Counted from the first letter of the stretch, positions 20,517-30,892 are shown. The stretch is 64,000 nucleotides of DNA from Photobacterium ganghwense (GCF_003025595.1 NZ_PYMI01000005.1:124001-188000); one strand, 5' to 3'. Notes: generated from the sequence alone by a model not told the origin. Made by a program: numbers and translations.

Positions 20517-21386
20517 ATGGAACTGCTGATCCTCTATCCCTGGCTTTTTCCTGTTTTTGCGGCTGTTTTTGGACTGCTTGTCGGCAGTTTCCTGAATGTC
20601 GTCATTTATCGCCTACCTATCATGATGGAGCGGCAGTGGAAAGCCGACTGCGCCGAGTGTTTTCCGGAATTTGGTTCTGTTCAAGAAACCGGCCCATTCA
20701 ACCTCAGCATTCCCCGCTCGCGCTGTCCACATTGCCAGCATCCCATCAGCATGTGGGAAAATATCCCGGTTGTCAGCTGGCTGCTGCTAAAGGGGCGCTG
20801 CAAGAATTGCCAGGCAAAAATCAGCATCCGTTACCCGCTGGTCGAGCTGTTTACTGCCGCCATTGCTACGACAGTGGCGCTGACGCTACCGCACTCTGAA
20901 TGGGCGCTTGCCGTTATCTTTTTCAGCTTTGCATTGATTGTCCTGACGTTTATCGACATTGACAAAATGCTGCTACCGGATCAAATTACGCTGCCGTTGA
21001 TGTGGGCTGGCTTGCTGATGGCGCTGCTTGGCTTTTCGCCAGTCAGCCTGACCGATGCCGTCATCGGTGCCATGGCGGGCTACCTGTCGCTGTGGAGCCT
21101 GTACTGGACGTTTAAGCTGCTGACCGGCAAAGAAGGAATGGGCTACGGGGATTTTAAACTTCTCGCCGCACTGGGAGCCTGGCTTGGCTGGCAACTGCTG
21201 CCTTTTGTCGTGCTGCTTTCTTCTTTGGTTGGGGCAATCTGCGGCATCATTCTGATGCGGGTGCAGCGTTCCGACAGCCAAACACCGTTTTCATTTGGCC
21301 CCTATCTGGCGATTGCCGGCTGGATAGCCATCTTGTGGGGTGAGCCACTGCTCAACTGGTACCTGACTTCATATCTGGGAATGTAA
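20517..21386 (+). CDS. pilD: Type IV prepilin peptidase / N-methyltransferase
   Basis: A 289-residue integral membrane aspartyl protease that cleaves prepilin and type II secretion pseudopilin leaders and methylates the new N-terminus. The cytoplasmic loop carries paired cysteines (CAEC, CPHC, CKNC). Catalytic aspartates are in FIDIDKMLLPD and in GMGYGDFKLL. About eight membrane segments follow the typical A24 peptidase pattern. A 275-bp gap after pilC leaves room for its own promoter, fitting its additional work for type II secretion. The next gene, coaE, starts 4 bases after its stop. Confidence 0.96.
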   Translation: MELLILYPWLFPVFAAVFGLLVGSFLNVVIYRLPIMMERQWKADCAECFPEFGSVQETGPFNLSIPRSRCPHCQHPISMWENIPVVSWLLLKGRCKNCQAKISIRYPLVELFTAAIATTVALTLPHSEWALAVIFFSFALIVLTFIDIDKMLLPDQITLPLMWAGLLMALLGFSPVSLTDAVIGAMAGYLSLWSLYWTFKLLTGKEGMGYGDFKLLAALGAWLGWQLLPFVVLLSSLVGAICGIILMRVQRSDSQTPFSFGPYLAIAGWIAILWGEPLLNWYLTSYLGM

Positions 21387-21390
21387 TGCT

Positions 21391-22005
21391 ATGACCATGG
21401 TGATTGGCCTGACTGGCGGCATCGGCAGCGGTAAAACAACCGTTGCCAATCTGTTTGCCGCCTACCATATTGATATTATTGATGCTGATGTTATTGCCCG
21501 GGAAGTCGTGGAACCGGGAACGCCCGGCCTTCAGGCTATCGCTGACAAACTGGGATCTGACATCTTACTGACAGATGGTTCTCTCAACCGCAGTAAGCTG
21601 CGAGAGGCCATCTTCAATGACCACTCGCTCAAACAATGGCTCAACGATCTGCTGCACCCGATGATTCGGGAAAAGATGAAAGCCGACATTGAAAAGACGA
21701 CATCCGCCTACTGCTTGTTGGTCATCCCCCTGATGGTGGAAAATAACCTGCAAACCATGACCGATCGTCTGTTGGTGGTGGATGTGGATGAATCGGTACA
21801 GGTCCAACGTACACAGCAACGCGACAATGTTGCAGCAGAGCAGGTCCGTAAAATCTTGGCTTCACAGGCAACCCGGGAGCAGCGTCTGGCCGCTGCCGAT
21901 GATGTGATTTCCAATAACGGTGACGCAGAGAGCCTGAAACAAAAAGTGGCGGAACTGCACGCCTATTACCTGACATTAAGCCAGTCTCCGGCGGCATCAA
22001 ATTAA
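21391..22005 (+). CDS. coaE: Dephospho-CoA kinase
   Basis: A 204-residue P-loop kinase performing the last step of coenzyme A synthesis, ATP-dependent phosphorylation of dephospho-CoA. Walker A is GLTGGIGSGKTT at the N-terminus; IIDADVIAREVV and the LLHPMIREKM/VVDVDESVQVQR segments are family features. A second in-frame ATG two codons later (21397) is possible as start. It is directly downstream of pilD and upstream of zapD, the same neighbourhood as in enterobacteria. Confidence 0.95.
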   Translation: MTMVIGLTGGIGSGKTTVANLFAAYHIDIIDADVIAREVVEPGTPGLQAIADKLGSDILLTDGSLNRSKLREAIFNDHSLKQWLNDLLHPMIREKMKADIEKTTSAYCLLVIPLMVENNLQTMTDRLLVVDVDESVQVQRTQQRDNVAAEQVRKILASQATREQRLAAADDVISNNGDAESLKQKVAELHAYYLTLSQSPAASN

Positions 22006-22029
22006 CCGAACATTTTTGGGTAAGTCGAT

Positions 22030-22767
22030 ATGCAAATGATTCGCTATGAACACCCTCTCAGCGAGAAAGTCCGGATCTACCTGCGGCTGGAATACCTGAT
22101 CCGCCAGATGACGCATGCCAGCCAGCTTACTGACCCCTGGCAACATCAGATCTTTTTTCGTGCCCTGTTTGATATGCTGGAAATCCTGGATCAAATACAG
22201 CTGAAATCAGAGCTGGCCAAAGATCTAGAAAAACAACGCGGTAAACTCAAGCAGTGGCTGAACATTGACGGAGTGGACCAAAACGCACTGCTGGAGCTGC
22301 TAGATAAGCTGGATCTTGCTCACCATCAACTGCTGACAGCCACCCGGCTGGGGCAGGAGCTGCGTGAAGATCGCTTCTTGAGTAGTATTAAACAGCGCCT
22401 GTCAATTCCCGGCGGGAGCTGCAGCTTTGACTTGCCGACACTGCATCACTGGCTGCACCTGCCGCTGGCGCACAAACAAAGCAATATGCAAAACTGGCTC
22501 AATCACATCAGCGAACTGAGCGTGGCGCTGCACTTGTGGCTAAAGCTGATCAGGGAGTCAGGGCAATTCCGCCCGCAGGTCGCTCGGGGCGGCTTCTTCC
22601 AGCATGACGCCGAAGCGGCTAACATGCTGAGGATTGATATTTGCTCAAGCCATGGGGTATACCCTATGATATCGGGCCATCGCAGCCGCTTTGCTGTTCG
22701 CTTCCTACCTTTTGAGGAAGGAACCGGCATCGCGGAATTGCTCGAGTTTAAACTGGCGATATGCTGA
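22030..22767 (+). CDS. zapD: Cell division protein ZapD
   Basis: A 245-residue protein of the ZapD (formerly YacF, DUF1342) family, an FtsZ-binding protein that bundles FtsZ filaments at the division site. The N-terminus [18 protein letters not shown] and C-terminal [17 protein letters not shown] are conserved family regions. It is mainly alpha-helical in the first two thirds with a C-terminal beta part. The start ATG 22030 is followed by a second ATG two codons on. It lies between coaE and yacG. Confidence 0.93.
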   Translation: MQMIRYEHPLSEKVRIYLRLEYLIRQMTHASQLTDPWQHQIFFRALFDMLEILDQIQLKSELAKDLEKQRGKLKQWLNIDGVDQNALLELLDKLDLAHHQLLTATRLGQELREDRFLSSIKQRLSIPGGSCSFDLPTLHHWLHLPLAHKQSNMQNWLNHISELSVALHLWLKLIRESGQFRPQVARGGFFQHDAEAANMLRIDICSSHGVYPMISGHRSRFAVRFLPFEEGTGIAELLEFKLAIC

Positions 22768-22775
22768 GGTTCACC

Positions 22776-22994
22776 ATGACACAAGCCAAATCCACCCAAT
22801 CTGATCTCACCGTGGTCAAGTGCCCGACTTGTCGCACCGACGTGGTATGGGGAGAGCAAAGCCCATTCCGACCTTTTTGCTCCAAGCGCTGCCAACTGAT
22901 TGATTTGGGTGAGTGGGCGGACGAGGAAAAATCCATTCCCGGCGCTCCGGACATGTCCGATTCTGATGGCTGGTCAGAAGACATGGGATACTGA
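22776..22994 (+). CDS. yacG: DNA gyrase inhibitor / zinc-binding protein YacG
   Basis: A 72-residue protein with a treble-clef type zinc site from CPTC and CSKRC. The second half is acidic ([11 protein letters not shown] and the C-terminal Asp/Glu-rich tail). In E. coli YacG binds GyrB and blocks DNA binding by gyrase. ATG 22776 follows a GAGG at seven bases, better than the ATG at 22761 that overlaps the zapD stop. Cotranscribed with coaE-zapD. Confidence 0.92.
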   Translation: MTQAKSTQSDLTVVKCPTCRTDVVWGEQSPFRPFCSKRCQLIDLGEWADEEKSIPGAPDMSDSDGWSEDMGY

Positions 22995-22998
22995 CAGC

Positions 22999-23030
22999 AT
23001 AAGGCCCGGCATCTCGCCGGGTCTTATCGT
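22999..23030 (+). terminator. Terminator-like hairpin after yacG
   Basis: AAGGCCCGGC, loop ATCTC, GCCGGGTCTT: a 10-bp stem with one mismatch, A residues before it and a weak T-rich tail (TTATCGTAT). It separates convergent yacG and mutT. Confidence 0.7.
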
Positions 23031-23087
23031 ATCTCAATCCACAGAACACCGAGCATAGGCTCTGTCATGCGCTTATAACCAGCAGCA

Positions 23088-23486
23088 CTACAGACCCATC
23101 AGTTTGTCCAGAACCACCTCATTGGCTTCCGGAAAGGTATAGTCACGCAAGTTTGAGAGAGCGACCCATTCCCCGGGCTGACCTTCTTTACCAAAGGCTT
23201 CCCCTTCAAACGCCGTCACCAGAAAGAAATCAAATTTCAACGCCTTTTCCGGATAGTCATGCTCAAGAGCCATGAAATGCTCCAGGGCCGTCGCTTCAAT
23301 GCCGACTTCTTCATGCAATTCACGAATCACCGCCTGCTCTGCCGTTTCGCCCTGCTCGACTTTGCCGCCGGCAAACTCCCAGAAGCCGCCTTTGTGCGCC
23401 TTGGCAGGACGTCGGGTTATAAAGACCGAATCTTTACTGTCATTTAGAATGATCCCCGCAGAGATCCACACGCGTTTTTTATCCAC
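23088..23486 (-). CDS. mutT: 8-oxo-dGTP diphosphatase MutT
   Basis: A 132-residue Nudix hydrolase that removes 8-oxo-dGTP and so prevents A:T to C:G transversions. The Nudix box GX5EX7REUXEEXGU is intact as GGKVEQGETAEQAVIREL followed by HEEVGI. Length is close to the E. coli enzyme and the position next to secA is conserved. It is convergent with yacG and upstream of secA's 3' end only in map position; mutT and secA are both on the minus strand, separated by a terminator, with secA transcribed first. Confidence 0.93.
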   Translation of the reverse strand: MDKKRVWISAGIILNDSKDSVFITRRPAKAHKGGFWEFAGGKVEQGETAEQAVIRELHEEVGIEATALEHFMALEHDYPEKALKFDFFLVTAFEGEAFGKEGQPGEWVALSNLRDYTFPEANEVVLDKLMGL

Positions 23487-23553
23487 TCTTCACCCTATCA
23501 TCAAACGGTAATGCTGCGTCTCTGTGTTATCTTGCCTCATTGTGCGCATAAAC

Positions 23554-23577
23554 AAAAGGCCGCGTTGGCGGCCTTTT
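23554..23577. terminator. Rho-independent terminator of secA
   Basis: AAAAGGCCGC, loop GTTG, GCGGCCTTTT: a perfect 10-bp stem whose outer A/T pairs also provide the U-run in both directions. It ends secA on the minus strand. Confidence 0.88.
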
Positions 23578-23598
23578 ATTCTATAACACGGTCAGTTG

Positions 23599-26316
23599 TT
23601 AGCTGATTTTACCGTGACACTGTTTGTATTTCTTACCTGAACCGCAAGGACAAGGTTCATTACGACCTACCTTACGCTCAGCACGGTGTGGAACACCATC
23701 TTCATGGCTCTCGTCCGCCACCTGGTTTTCGGCTTCCTGATGCTGGAACTGCTGACGGCGGGCCAGTTCTTCGGCCTGACGACGACGCTCCGCTTCCATT
23801 CGCTCGACTTCTTCCTGCTGCTGGACGCGAACCTTACTCAGGATGGCAATCACATCAGACTTCAGGCTTTCCAGCATGCCCTCAAACAGCTCAAACGATT
23901 CACGCTTGTATTCCTGTTTCGGGTTTTTCTGTGCATAACCACGCAGGTGGATACCCTGACGCAGGTGATCCATGGCAGCCAGGTGCTCTTTCCACAGCAT
24001 GTCCAGATTTTGTAGCATGACCGTCTTCTCGAAGTTACGCAGCACAGGCGCACCAACCACTTCTTCTTTGTGACGGTAAACTTCCACCGCTTTCTCGACA
24101 ATACGTTCACGCAGCGCTTCTTCGTACAGCTTCTCTTCGCTGTCCAGCCACTCCTGAATCGGCAGTTCAAGATCGAAATCGTTCTTCAGGCGCTCTTCCA
24201 GGCCCGCAATATTCCACATTTCTTCCAGAGACTGAGGCGGGATAAACTCGTCAATCACAGCCTGCAGCACATCCTCACGGTTCTGCTCGATCATATCGCT
24301 GATGTCTTCGGCATTCATCAGCTCGTCACGCAGCTCGTACACGACTTTACGCTGATCATTAGCCACATCATCGAATTCCAGCAGCTGTTTACGGATGTCG
24401 AAGTTACGGCTTTCTACTTTACGCTGGGCGTTTTCGATCGCCTTCGTCACCCATGGGTGCTCAATGGCCTCGCCTTCTTCCATGCCCAGTTTCTTCATCA
24501 TCCCGGAAACACGCTCAGACGCGAAGATACGCATCAGGCCATCTTCCATCGACAGGTAGAAACGCGAGGAACCCGGGTCACCCTGACGACCTGAACGGCC
24601 GCGCAGCTGGTTATCAATACGGCGGGATTCGTGACGTTCTGTACCAATAATGTGCAGGCCACCGGCTGCCAGTACCGCATCGTGGGCTTCTTTCCACTGG
24701 GCCTTCACGCCGGCAATTTGTTCTTCTGTCGGGTTATCCAGCTTCGCCACTTCGCTCTGCCAGGAGCCGCCCAGCACGATATCCGTACCACGGCCCGCCA
24801 TGTTGGTAGCAATTGTCACCGCACCGGCTTTACCCGCCTGCGCCACAATTTCAGCTTCCATTTCATGGAATTTCGCATTCAGAACCTGATGCTTAATCCC
24901 TTCTTTTTTCAGGGCGTTTGACAGCATTTCTGATTTTTCAATCGAGACGGTACCCACCAGCACCGGCTGACCTTTGCTGACGCGCGCTTTGATGTCTTCA
25001 CTGATCGCCGCGAACTTTTCACGTTCAGTCATGTAAACCAAATCACCCATGTCATCACGAACCATCGGCTTGTTGGTTGGGATAACCACGGTTTCCAGAC
25101 CGTAGATTGTCTGGAATTCAAAGGCTTCAGTATCCGCAGTACCTGTCATACCTGACAGCTTCTCATACAGGCGGAAGTAGTTCTGGAAAGTGATGGAAGC
25201 CAGAGTCTGGTTTTCATTTTGAATTTTCACACCCTCTTTGGCTTCAACAGCCTGGTGCAAGCCTTCAGACCAGCGACGGCCCGGCATCGTACGGCCTGTG
25301 TGCTCATCAACGATGATCACTTCGCCGTCTTTCACGATGTAGTCGACGTCACGCTCAAACAACACATGGGCACGCAATGCGGCATTCACATGGTGAAGCA
25401 GGCTGATGTTGGCTGGCGAGTACAGTGTATCGTCCTCGTCCATCATACCGTTTTGTTTAAGCAGCTCTTCAACAAATTCCTGACCGTTCTCCGTCAGGTA
25501 AGTCTGCTTAGATTTTTCATCAACCGTATAGTGGCCTTCACCACGGTATTCTTCGCTATCTTCTTTGTCCTGCTTCACCAACTGAGGAATCAGGGCATTG
25601 ATCTTAATGTACAGCTCCGAGCTGTCTTCAGCCGGACCAGAAATAATCAGCGGGGTACGGGCTTCATCGATCAGGATGGAGTCGACTTCATCGACAACCG
25701 CAAAGAAACGCTCACGCTGTACACGGTCTTCCGGGCGGAAAGCCATGTTGTCACGCAGGTAGTCAAAACCGAATTCGTTGTTGGTACCATACAGTACGTC
25801 TGCCGCGTACGCTTCTTTCTTCGCATGCGGAGGCATATTCGGGATGTTCACCCCAACGGTCATCCCCAGGAATTCGAACAGTGGTCGGTTGGTTTCGGCG
25901 TCACGGGCAGCCAGGTAGTCGTTCACCGTAACGATATGCACACCTTTACCGGTCAGTGCATTCAGGTAAGCTGGCAACGTCGCCGTCAGCGTTTTACCTT
26001 CACCCGTACGCATTTCTGCGATCTGGCAGTTATTCAGTACCATACCGCCAATCAGCTGAACATCGAAATGGCGCATGCCAAACACACGCTTCGACGCTTC
26101 ACGAACCGTGGCAAACGCTTCTGGCAACAGCTGATCCAGGTTTTCGCCCTGATCCAAACGCTCACGGAACTCAACCGTTTTGGCTTTCAGTTCTTCGTCT
26201 TGTAAGCTTTCAAATTGCGGTTCAAGCTTGTTAATTTGGTCAACGATTTTGCGCATACGACGCAGTGTGCGGTCGTTACGGCTACCGATAACTTTAGTCA
26301 GTAGTTTTGATAACAT
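23599..26316 (-). CDS. secA: Protein translocase motor ATPase SecA
   Basis: A 905-residue SecA that pushes preproteins through SecYEG. Walker A MRTGEGKT is at about residues 102-109, the DEAD-like [15 protein letters not shown] near 210, and GRGTDI in the second nucleotide-binding fold. The C-terminal linker is Glu/Arg/Gln rich and ends in the zinc-binding, SecB-contacting motif [14 protein letters not shown]. Length is normal for the family. It is divergent from dciA with a 420-bp gap; no recognisable secM lies in front of it (see findings). Confidence 0.98.
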   Translation of the reverse strand: MLSKLLTKVIGSRNDRTLRRMRKIVDQINKLEPQFESLQDEELKAKTVEFRERLDQGENLDQLLPEAFATVREASKRVFGMRHFDVQLIGGMVLNNCQIAEMRTGEGKTLTATLPAYLNALTGKGVHIVTVNDYLAARDAETNRPLFEFLGMTVGVNIPNMPPHAKKEAYAADVLYGTNNEFGFDYLRDNMAFRPEDRVQRERFFAVVDEVDSILIDEARTPLIISGPAEDSSELYIKINALIPQLVKQDKEDSEEYRGEGHYTVDEKSKQTYLTENGQEFVEELLKQNGMMDEDDTLYSPANISLLHHVNAALRAHVLFERDVDYIVKDGEVIIVDEHTGRTMPGRRWSEGLHQAVEAKEGVKIQNENQTLASITFQNYFRLYEKLSGMTGTADTEAFEFQTIYGLETVVIPTNKPMVRDDMGDLVYMTEREKFAAISEDIKARVSKGQPVLVGTVSIEKSEMLSNALKKEGIKHQVLNAKFHEMEAEIVAQAGKAGAVTIATNMAGRGTDIVLGGSWQSEVAKLDNPTEEQIAGVKAQWKEAHDAVLAAGGLHIIGTERHESRRIDNQLRGRSGRQGDPGSSRFYLSMEDGLMRIFASERVSGMMKKLGMEEGEAIEHPWVTKAIENAQRKVESRNFDIRKQLLEFDDVANDQRKVVYELRDELMNAEDISDMIEQNREDVLQAVIDEFIPPQSLEEMWNIAGLEERLKNDFDLELPIQEWLDSEEKLYEEALRERIVEKAVEVYRHKEEVVGAPVLRNFEKTVMLQNLDMLWKEHLAAMDHLRQGIHLRGYAQKNPKQEYKRESFELFEGMLESLKSDVIAILSKVRVQQQEEVERMEAERRRQAEELARRQQFQHQEAENQVADESHEDGVPHRAERKVGRNEPCPCGSGKKYKQCHGKIS

Positions 26317-26736
26317 GGCGTTGCCGTTTTCTCTTTGTTATGTCAGCCAGTAGGTCGGGCTGATGACTCAATCTGAATATTTCACCGGGATACTACCAGA
26401 CGGAATCGAGGTCATGGCCTGAACGTCTTCGTCCCTGTCCCGTTTCAATCCACCACACAAGTGGCGAAACAAGCCGACCGGAAAATAGTGGTTAAGAAAG
26501 ATATTGTGGCCTATCTCCGCCATTTCAAGTCGAAACCGTAAAATACCCACATTTTCCGCTCACCGGTGTTCATTTTGGGAGCCACAAGACAGTTATGTCG
26601 TGTTATTCATTAGGTTCCCAAGCCTGATATAATAAGCCATATTGACAGTGTCGCCTATGGCAAATCCCCCGGCGATGTTTACCATATCCGAAAAATTAGA
26701 ACTTATCCCCTAATTCAGAGCCAGGAATTGCCAGAC
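26317..26736. other. Divergent secA-dciA promoter region
   Basis: A 420-bp gap that must hold promoters for secA (minus) and dciA (plus). A GTG-started frame of 60 codons (26550 to 26368, minus strand) sits 51 bases before secA in the place of E. coli secM, but it has no signal peptide and no FXXXXWIXXXXGIRAGP arrest motif. I therefore do not call it a gene. Confidence 0.5.
26625..26633 (+). promoter_or_regulatory. Candidate extended -10 promoter for dciA
   Basis: TGATATAAT fits the extended -10 form TGnTATAAT perfectly. No good -35 hexamer is present, which is usual for extended -10 promoters. It would give a leader of about 100 bases before the dciA ATG. Confidence 0.55.
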
Positions 26737-27201
26737 ATGCGTGATCACCGCCCTCAAACACCCGCGACTTTGCTGGACAACAGCCAGATGGGGAATATTC
26801 AGCAGCGTGCTATCGCCTTGAGTAAGCTGGATAAAGCGGTTAAGGCGCACCTGAACTGTGCTGAACACTGTCGAGTCAGTAACTACCGCCAGGGAGTCCT
26901 GATTATTGAAACGGCCTCAGCGGCCTGGTCAATGCGCCTGAACTACGAGCGCAATACGCTGATGCAGAAGCTCCGGGAAAAACTACTCCCGAATCTCAGT
27001 CAAATTGACATTCGGGTCAATCCGGCTTTAGCTGCGGTCGCTCCGGCACCGTCAGAAAAAACCCCGGATATCGTTCGCAAGCCAATCTCGGATAAGGCAG
27101 CAGGTTACCTGCGTCAAACCGCAGCAGATGCCCCTGATAAAATTAAAGCTCGGCTGGAACGTATCGCCGCTATGGCTGAAGCCCGAAATCGTTCAAAATA
27201 A
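26737..27201 (+). CDS. dciA: DciA, replicative helicase loader (DUF721)
   Basis: A 154-residue protein beginning MRDHRPQTPATLLD, with the DUF721 core about residues 20-95 (CRVSNYRQGVLIIETASAAW is the conserved KH-like part). A basic, probably disordered C-terminal tail follows. DciA is the ancestral loader of the DnaB helicase in bacteria that lack DnaC/DnaI, including Vibrio, and its place between secA and lpxC is the one known in V. cholerae. ATG 26737 follows an AGGAA; an in-frame TTG lies three codons earlier. The gene is convergent with lpxC, and its stop is followed after eight bases by a 16-bp tandem repeat array. Confidence 0.9.
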   Translation: MRDHRPQTPATLLDNSQMGNIQQRAIALSKLDKAVKAHLNCAEHCRVSNYRQGVLIIETASAAWSMRLNYERNTLMQKLREKLLPNLSQIDIRVNPALAAVAPAPSEKTPDIVRKPISDKAAGYLRQTAADAPDKIKARLERIAAMAEARNRSK

Positions 27202-27209
27202 CACGGCAT

Positions 27210-27289
27210 AAGTAGCTATTGTTTAAAGTAGCTACTAACTAAAGTAGCTATTGCTTAAAGAAGCGAATACTGAGAGTGGCTATTGCCGA
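27210..27289. repeat. Tandem array of five imperfect 16-bp units after dciA
   Basis: Five consecutive 16-bp units can be read: AAGTAGCTATTGTTTA, AAGTAGCTACTAACTA, AAGTAGCTATTGCTTA, AAGAAGCGAATACTGA and GAGTGGCTATTGCCGA, with a decayed sixth (AAATAGTAAAG...). It lies in the 3' untranslated region of dciA, before the shared terminator. The period equals that of the array at 7105-7168 although the unit differs. Confidence 0.85.
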
Positions 27290-27336
27290 AAATAGTAAAG
27301 TATTTCTCGAGGCGAGATTCACGAAGCCAGAAAAGC

Positions 27337-27365
27337 AAAACGCCGGACAGAGTCCGGCGTTTTTC
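27337..27365. terminator. Bidirectional terminator between dciA and lpxC
   Basis: AAAACGCCGGAC, loop AGA, GTCCGGCGTTTT with a T-run on the right and A-rich sequence on the left. It serves convergent dciA (plus) and lpxC (minus, last gene of the dcw cluster). Confidence 0.92.
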
Positions 27366-27379
27366 AATCTGATTGGGTA

Positions 27380-28297
27380 TCAGGCAAGTACCATGCCCGG
27401 CTGGGCAAAAGTAACAGGCACCTGCTGTTCATTATCGAAGGTCGACCATTCAAAAGCTTCTTGGTCAGCCAGAACAGCACGCAGCAATTTGTTGTTTAGC
27501 GCGTGGCCTGATTTATAAGCCACCATCTCACCAATGATGTTGTGGCCGCACATGTACAGGTCACCAATGGCGTCCAGTACTTTGTGAGTCACGAGTTCAT
27601 TGTCGAAACGTAAGCCGTCATCATTCAAGATACGGTAATCATCCAGTACGATGGCATTATCAAAGCTACCACCCAGACACAGGTTCTGTGACTGTAAATA
27701 CTCGATATCACGCATGAAACCAAAGGTCCGTGCGCGGCTGATATCTTTTACAAATGACTGGCTTGAGAAGTCCAGAACCAAACGCTGCTGATCCGCATCA
27801 ATCGCCGGATGGTTAAACTCGATAGTGAAATCCAGGCGGAAGCCGTTGTATGGACGCAGCTCGGCCCATTTGTCACCATCTTCGACGCGAACAGTTTTCT
27901 TAAGACGCAGGAAGCGCTTAGGCGCATTCAGCGTCTCAATACCGGCTGATTGCAGCAGGTAAATAAACGGGCTGGCACTGCCGTCCATAATCGGAATTTC
28001 CGGCGCATCCACTTCGATAATCACGTTATCGATACCCATACCTGCCAATGCGGCATTCAGGTGTTCCACAGTCGAGATACGCACACCTTCTTCGTTCACC
28101 AGAGCGGTGCATAACATTGTATCGCGCACTGAGTCGGCGTTCGCTGGAAAATCAACAGGTGGATTCAAGTCCGTACGACGATAAATCACACCGGTGTTTG
28201 CCGCAGCAGGACGAAGGATCAGCGTGACTTTACGTCCAGAGTGCAAACCCACCCCGGTCGTTTGGACAATGCTTTTCAATGTACGTTGTCTGATCAT
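27380..28297 (-). CDS. lpxC: UDP-3-O-acyl-N-acetylglucosamine deacetylase
   Basis: A 305-residue zinc deacetylase, the committed step of lipid A synthesis. Zinc ligands are His79 (VEHLNAAL), His234 and Asp238 (HKVLDAIGD), with catalytic His261 (SGHALNNK). Length and N-terminus [21 protein letters not shown] are standard. It is the distal gene of the dcw cluster, 122 bases after ftsZ, ending at the terminator shared with dciA. In E. coli LpxC is degraded by FtsH via its C-terminal tail; the tail here ends PGMVLA, close to the known hydrophobic degron (family knowledge). Confidence 0.97.
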   Translation of the reverse strand: MIRQRTLKSIVQTTGVGLHSGRKVTLILRPAAANTGVIYRRTDLNPPVDFPANADSVRDTMLCTALVNEEGVRISTVEHLNAALAGMGIDNVIIEVDAPEIPIMDGSASPFIYLLQSAGIETLNAPKRFLRLKKTVRVEDGDKWAELRPYNGFRLDFTIEFNHPAIDADQQRLVLDFSSQSFVKDISRARTFGFMRDIEYLQSQNLCLGGSFDNAIVLDDYRILNDDGLRFDNELVTHKVLDAIGDLYMCGHNIIGEMVAYKSGHALNNKLLRAVLADQEAFEWSTFDNEQQVPVTFAQPGMVLA

Positions 28298-28419
28298 CTG
28301 CGTTTCTCAACTGTTTAAATGCCTAATGTCGGCCCTTATCCTTGTTCAAAAATAGGACAAGGACAGACATCATACCACTTTGTTACCTGTTTCCCAAATA
28401 ATTTGCAACAGCTAAGCAA

Positions 28420-29601
28420 TTAGTCTGCTTGCTTGCGCAAAAACGCCGGGATGTCCAGGTAGTCGTGGTCCGCTTGTGGTTTAGCTTTCGCTGCTGCCTG
28501 AGCGTTACCTTCAGCGGCTGGGGCAGACTGAGTCAGCGGAGCTGGCTTCGTGTCTTCCATCACAGGCGTAGGCTGAACCGTTTTTTCCTGTGCAACTGCT
28601 GGTGCTGGTTTGCTGGTTGTAACCAGAGTGATATCAGGCTTGGTGTCTTTACCAATACCCGTTGCCACTACTGTTACACGCAGCTCGTCAGACATTTCCG
28701 GATCCAGTGATGTACCGATAACCACGGTCGCGTTGTCAGAAGCAAATGCCTTGACGGTGTTACCAACGGTTTCAAACTCATCCAGACGCATGTCCATACC
28801 CGCGGTGATGTTAACCAGTACGCCACGAGCACCCGCCAGGTCGATATCTTCCAGCAGTGGGCTGGAAATCGCCATTTCAGCGGCTTCTTCTGCACGGTCA
28901 TCACCGGTCGCAACGCCGCTACCCATCATCGCATGACCCATTTCAGACATCACTGTACGTACGTCCGCAAAGTCGACGTTGATCATGCCCGGGCGAGTAA
29001 TCAGCTCGGCAATACCCTGTACCGCGTTTTTCAACACGTCGTTCGCTTTCGCAAAAGCGTCCAGCAGAGTGATGCCACGGCCCAGCACTTTCAGCAGCTT
29101 CTCATTCGGAATCGTGATCAGCGAGTCAACGTGCTTAGACAGTTCTTCGATACCTTGCTCGGCAAAAGCCATACGCTTTTTACCTTCGAAGCTGAATGGC
29201 TTGGTAACTACGGCAACCGTCAGAATACCCAGCTCTTTCGCGACTTCCGCAATAATCGGGGCCGCACCGGTACCGGTACCGCCGCCCATACCGGCAGCGA
29301 TGAAAATCATGTCTGAACCTTCCAGCTCAGCTTTGATTGCTTCACGATCTTCCAGCGCCGAATCACGGCCAACCTGTGGGTTGGCACCGGCACCCAGACC
29401 TTTAGTGATCGCGCCGCCAATCTGAATTACAGTGCTGACACTGCTTTTACGAAGTGCCTGAGCGTCAGTGTTTACACTGATGAACTCAACGCCTTCAATA
29501 GATTCACGTACCATGTGATCGACAGCGTTACCGCCACCGCCGCCAACGCCAATGACCTTAATTACTGCCTCGTCAGACATTTCCATCATCGGTTCAAACA
29601 T
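28420..29601 (-). CDS. ftsZ: Cell division GTPase FtsZ
   Basis: A 393-residue tubulin homologue that forms the Z ring. The GTP-binding glycine loop [10 protein letters not shown] is near residue 21, the tubulin signature GGGTGTG at 106-112, and the T7 catalytic loop [11 protein letters not shown] near 207. A variable Pro/Ala/Thr-rich linker (about 317-378) leads to the conserved C-terminal peptide [14 protein letters not shown], which binds FtsA, ZipA, ZapD and others. It starts 34 bases after ftsA. Confidence 0.98.
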   Translation of the reverse strand: MFEPMMEMSDEAVIKVIGVGGGGGNAVDHMVRESIEGVEFISVNTDAQALRKSSVSTVIQIGGAITKGLGAGANPQVGRDSALEDREAIKAELEGSDMIFIAAGMGGGTGTGAAPIIAEVAKELGILTVAVVTKPFSFEGKKRMAFAEQGIEELSKHVDSLITIPNEKLLKVLGRGITLLDAFAKANDVLKNAVQGIAELITRPGMINVDFADVRTVMSEMGHAMMGSGVATGDDRAEEAAEMAISSPLLEDIDLAGARGVLVNITAGMDMRLDEFETVGNTVKAFASDNATVVIGTSLDPEMSDELRVTVVATGIGKDTKPDITLVTTSKPAPAVAQEKTVQPTPVMEDTKPAPLTQSAPAAEGNAQAAAKAKPQADHDYLDIPAFLRKQAD

Positions 29602-29635
29602 GTGTTCTCTCCGTTCATCCTGTTCGCATCAGGTT

Positions 29636-30892
29636 TTAAAATTCTTTTTTAAGCCAACCACTTATTCTAGTGAAAATACTGGAGACAGACCGTTTCGGCT
29701 CCAGATCACTATCGTCAAATGTCTGACTATCCTTTCCGTAATGCAGCAGACCGACTGCTGTCGCGTAATGCGGTGATTGGACATGTTCTGTCAGTCCAGT
29801 CACGTCCAGCGGCAATCCTACCCGGACCTGATTGCTGAATACCCGTTCGGCACATTCAACCAGCCCTTCCATTTGAGCCGCACCACCGGTCAGGACAATA
29901 CCTGCTGCCAGTTGGTGCTTGACGCCCGCATTACGCAGTTGTTCTTGTACTTCGATTAGCTTCTGATTCACCAGCCCCAGCAATTCGCTGTAACGAGGCT
30001 CGATCACTTCCGCCAATGTCTGGCTCTGCAGACTACGTGAAGGCCGTCCGCCGACGCTCGGTACATCGACCTTCGCATCTTTGCTGACCATTTCACTCAG
30101 TGCACAACCGTATTTGACCTTGATTTCTTCCGCATCACCGAGCGGTGTACCAAAGGCATAAGCAATATCGCTGGTCACCACATTGCCGGCATACGGGATG
30201 ACGGCAGCATGGCGCAGTGCGCCACCGGTCCAGACCGCGATATCCATTGTACCGCCACCGATGTCCACGACACACACGCCGAGCTCGCGCTCGTCCGGTG
30301 TCAGAACAGCATAACTGGCAGCCAGACCAGAGAATATCAGCTGATCGACTTTCAGATCACAGCGCTCAACCGCTTTCACGATGTTGCGCGCCATGTCGTT
30401 ATGGCAAGTGATTAGATGAACACTGGCTTCCATGCGCACCCCTGATAAACCAACAGGATTTTTTATCCCCTCTTGGTAATCAATAGCAAATTCCTGAGGA
30501 ATAACATGCAAAACTTTATGTTCATCACTAATTTTTACTGACTTCGCTGTATGTATAACATTATCAACGTCGTCTTGTGTCACCTCTTTATCAGAAATCG
30601 GCACCATACCTTCTTCTGTCTGGCAACGAATATGCTTACCTGATAAAGACAGGAAAACCGAGGAAATCTGGCAGTCAGCCATCAGTTCGGCCTTGTAAAC
30701 AGCGCTCTGAACCGATTTTACGACGGACTCAAGATCGTTCACGCCGCCTTTGTCCATTCCGCCAGAAGGACTGCTACCCTCACCGATGACGTTTACTTCA
30801 CCATCCGGCAACACTTCCCCGACTAAAGCACAGACTTTGGATGTACCAATATCCAAGCCCACTATCAGTTTTTTATCTGCTGCCTTCGTCAT
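29636..30892 (-). CDS. ftsA: Cell division protein FtsA
   Basis: A 418-residue actin-fold ATPase that ties FtsZ filaments to the inner membrane. The phosphate-1 motif LIVGLDIGTSKVCALVGE is at the N-terminus, a phosphate-2 motif VVDIGGGTMDIAVW near 205, and GIVLTGGAAQ near 335. The C-terminal amphipathic helix (SIFTRISGWLKKEF) is the membrane target. It lies 67 bases after ftsQ and 34 before ftsZ, the usual QAZ order. Confidence 0.97.
   Translation of the reverse strand: MTKAADKKLIVGLDIGTSKVCALVGEVLPDGEVNVIGEGSSPSGGMDKGGVNDLESVVKSVQSAVYKAELMADCQISSVFLSLSGKHIRCQTEEGMVPISDKEVTQDDVDNVIHTAKSVKISDEHKVLHVIPQEFAIDYQEGIKNPVGLSGVRMEASVHLITCHNDMARNIVKAVERCDLKVDQLIFSGLAASYAVLTPDERELGVCVVDIGGGTMDIAVWTGGALRHAAVIPYAGNVVTSDIAYAFGTPLGDAEEIKVKYGCALSEMVSKDAKVDVPSVGGRPSRSLQSQTLAEVIEPRYSELLGLVNQKLIEVQEQLRNAGVKHQLAAGIVLTGGAAQMEGLVECAERVFSNQVRVGLPLDVTGLTEHVQSPHYATAVGLLHYGKDSQTFDDSDLEPKRSVSSIFTRISGWLKKEF

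Noticed and set aside
25219-26205. Open frame of more than 300 codons antisense to secA
   Set aside because: Shadow of the well-conserved secA frame; composition is rich in His, Phe and Arg as expected for a reversed coding strand.
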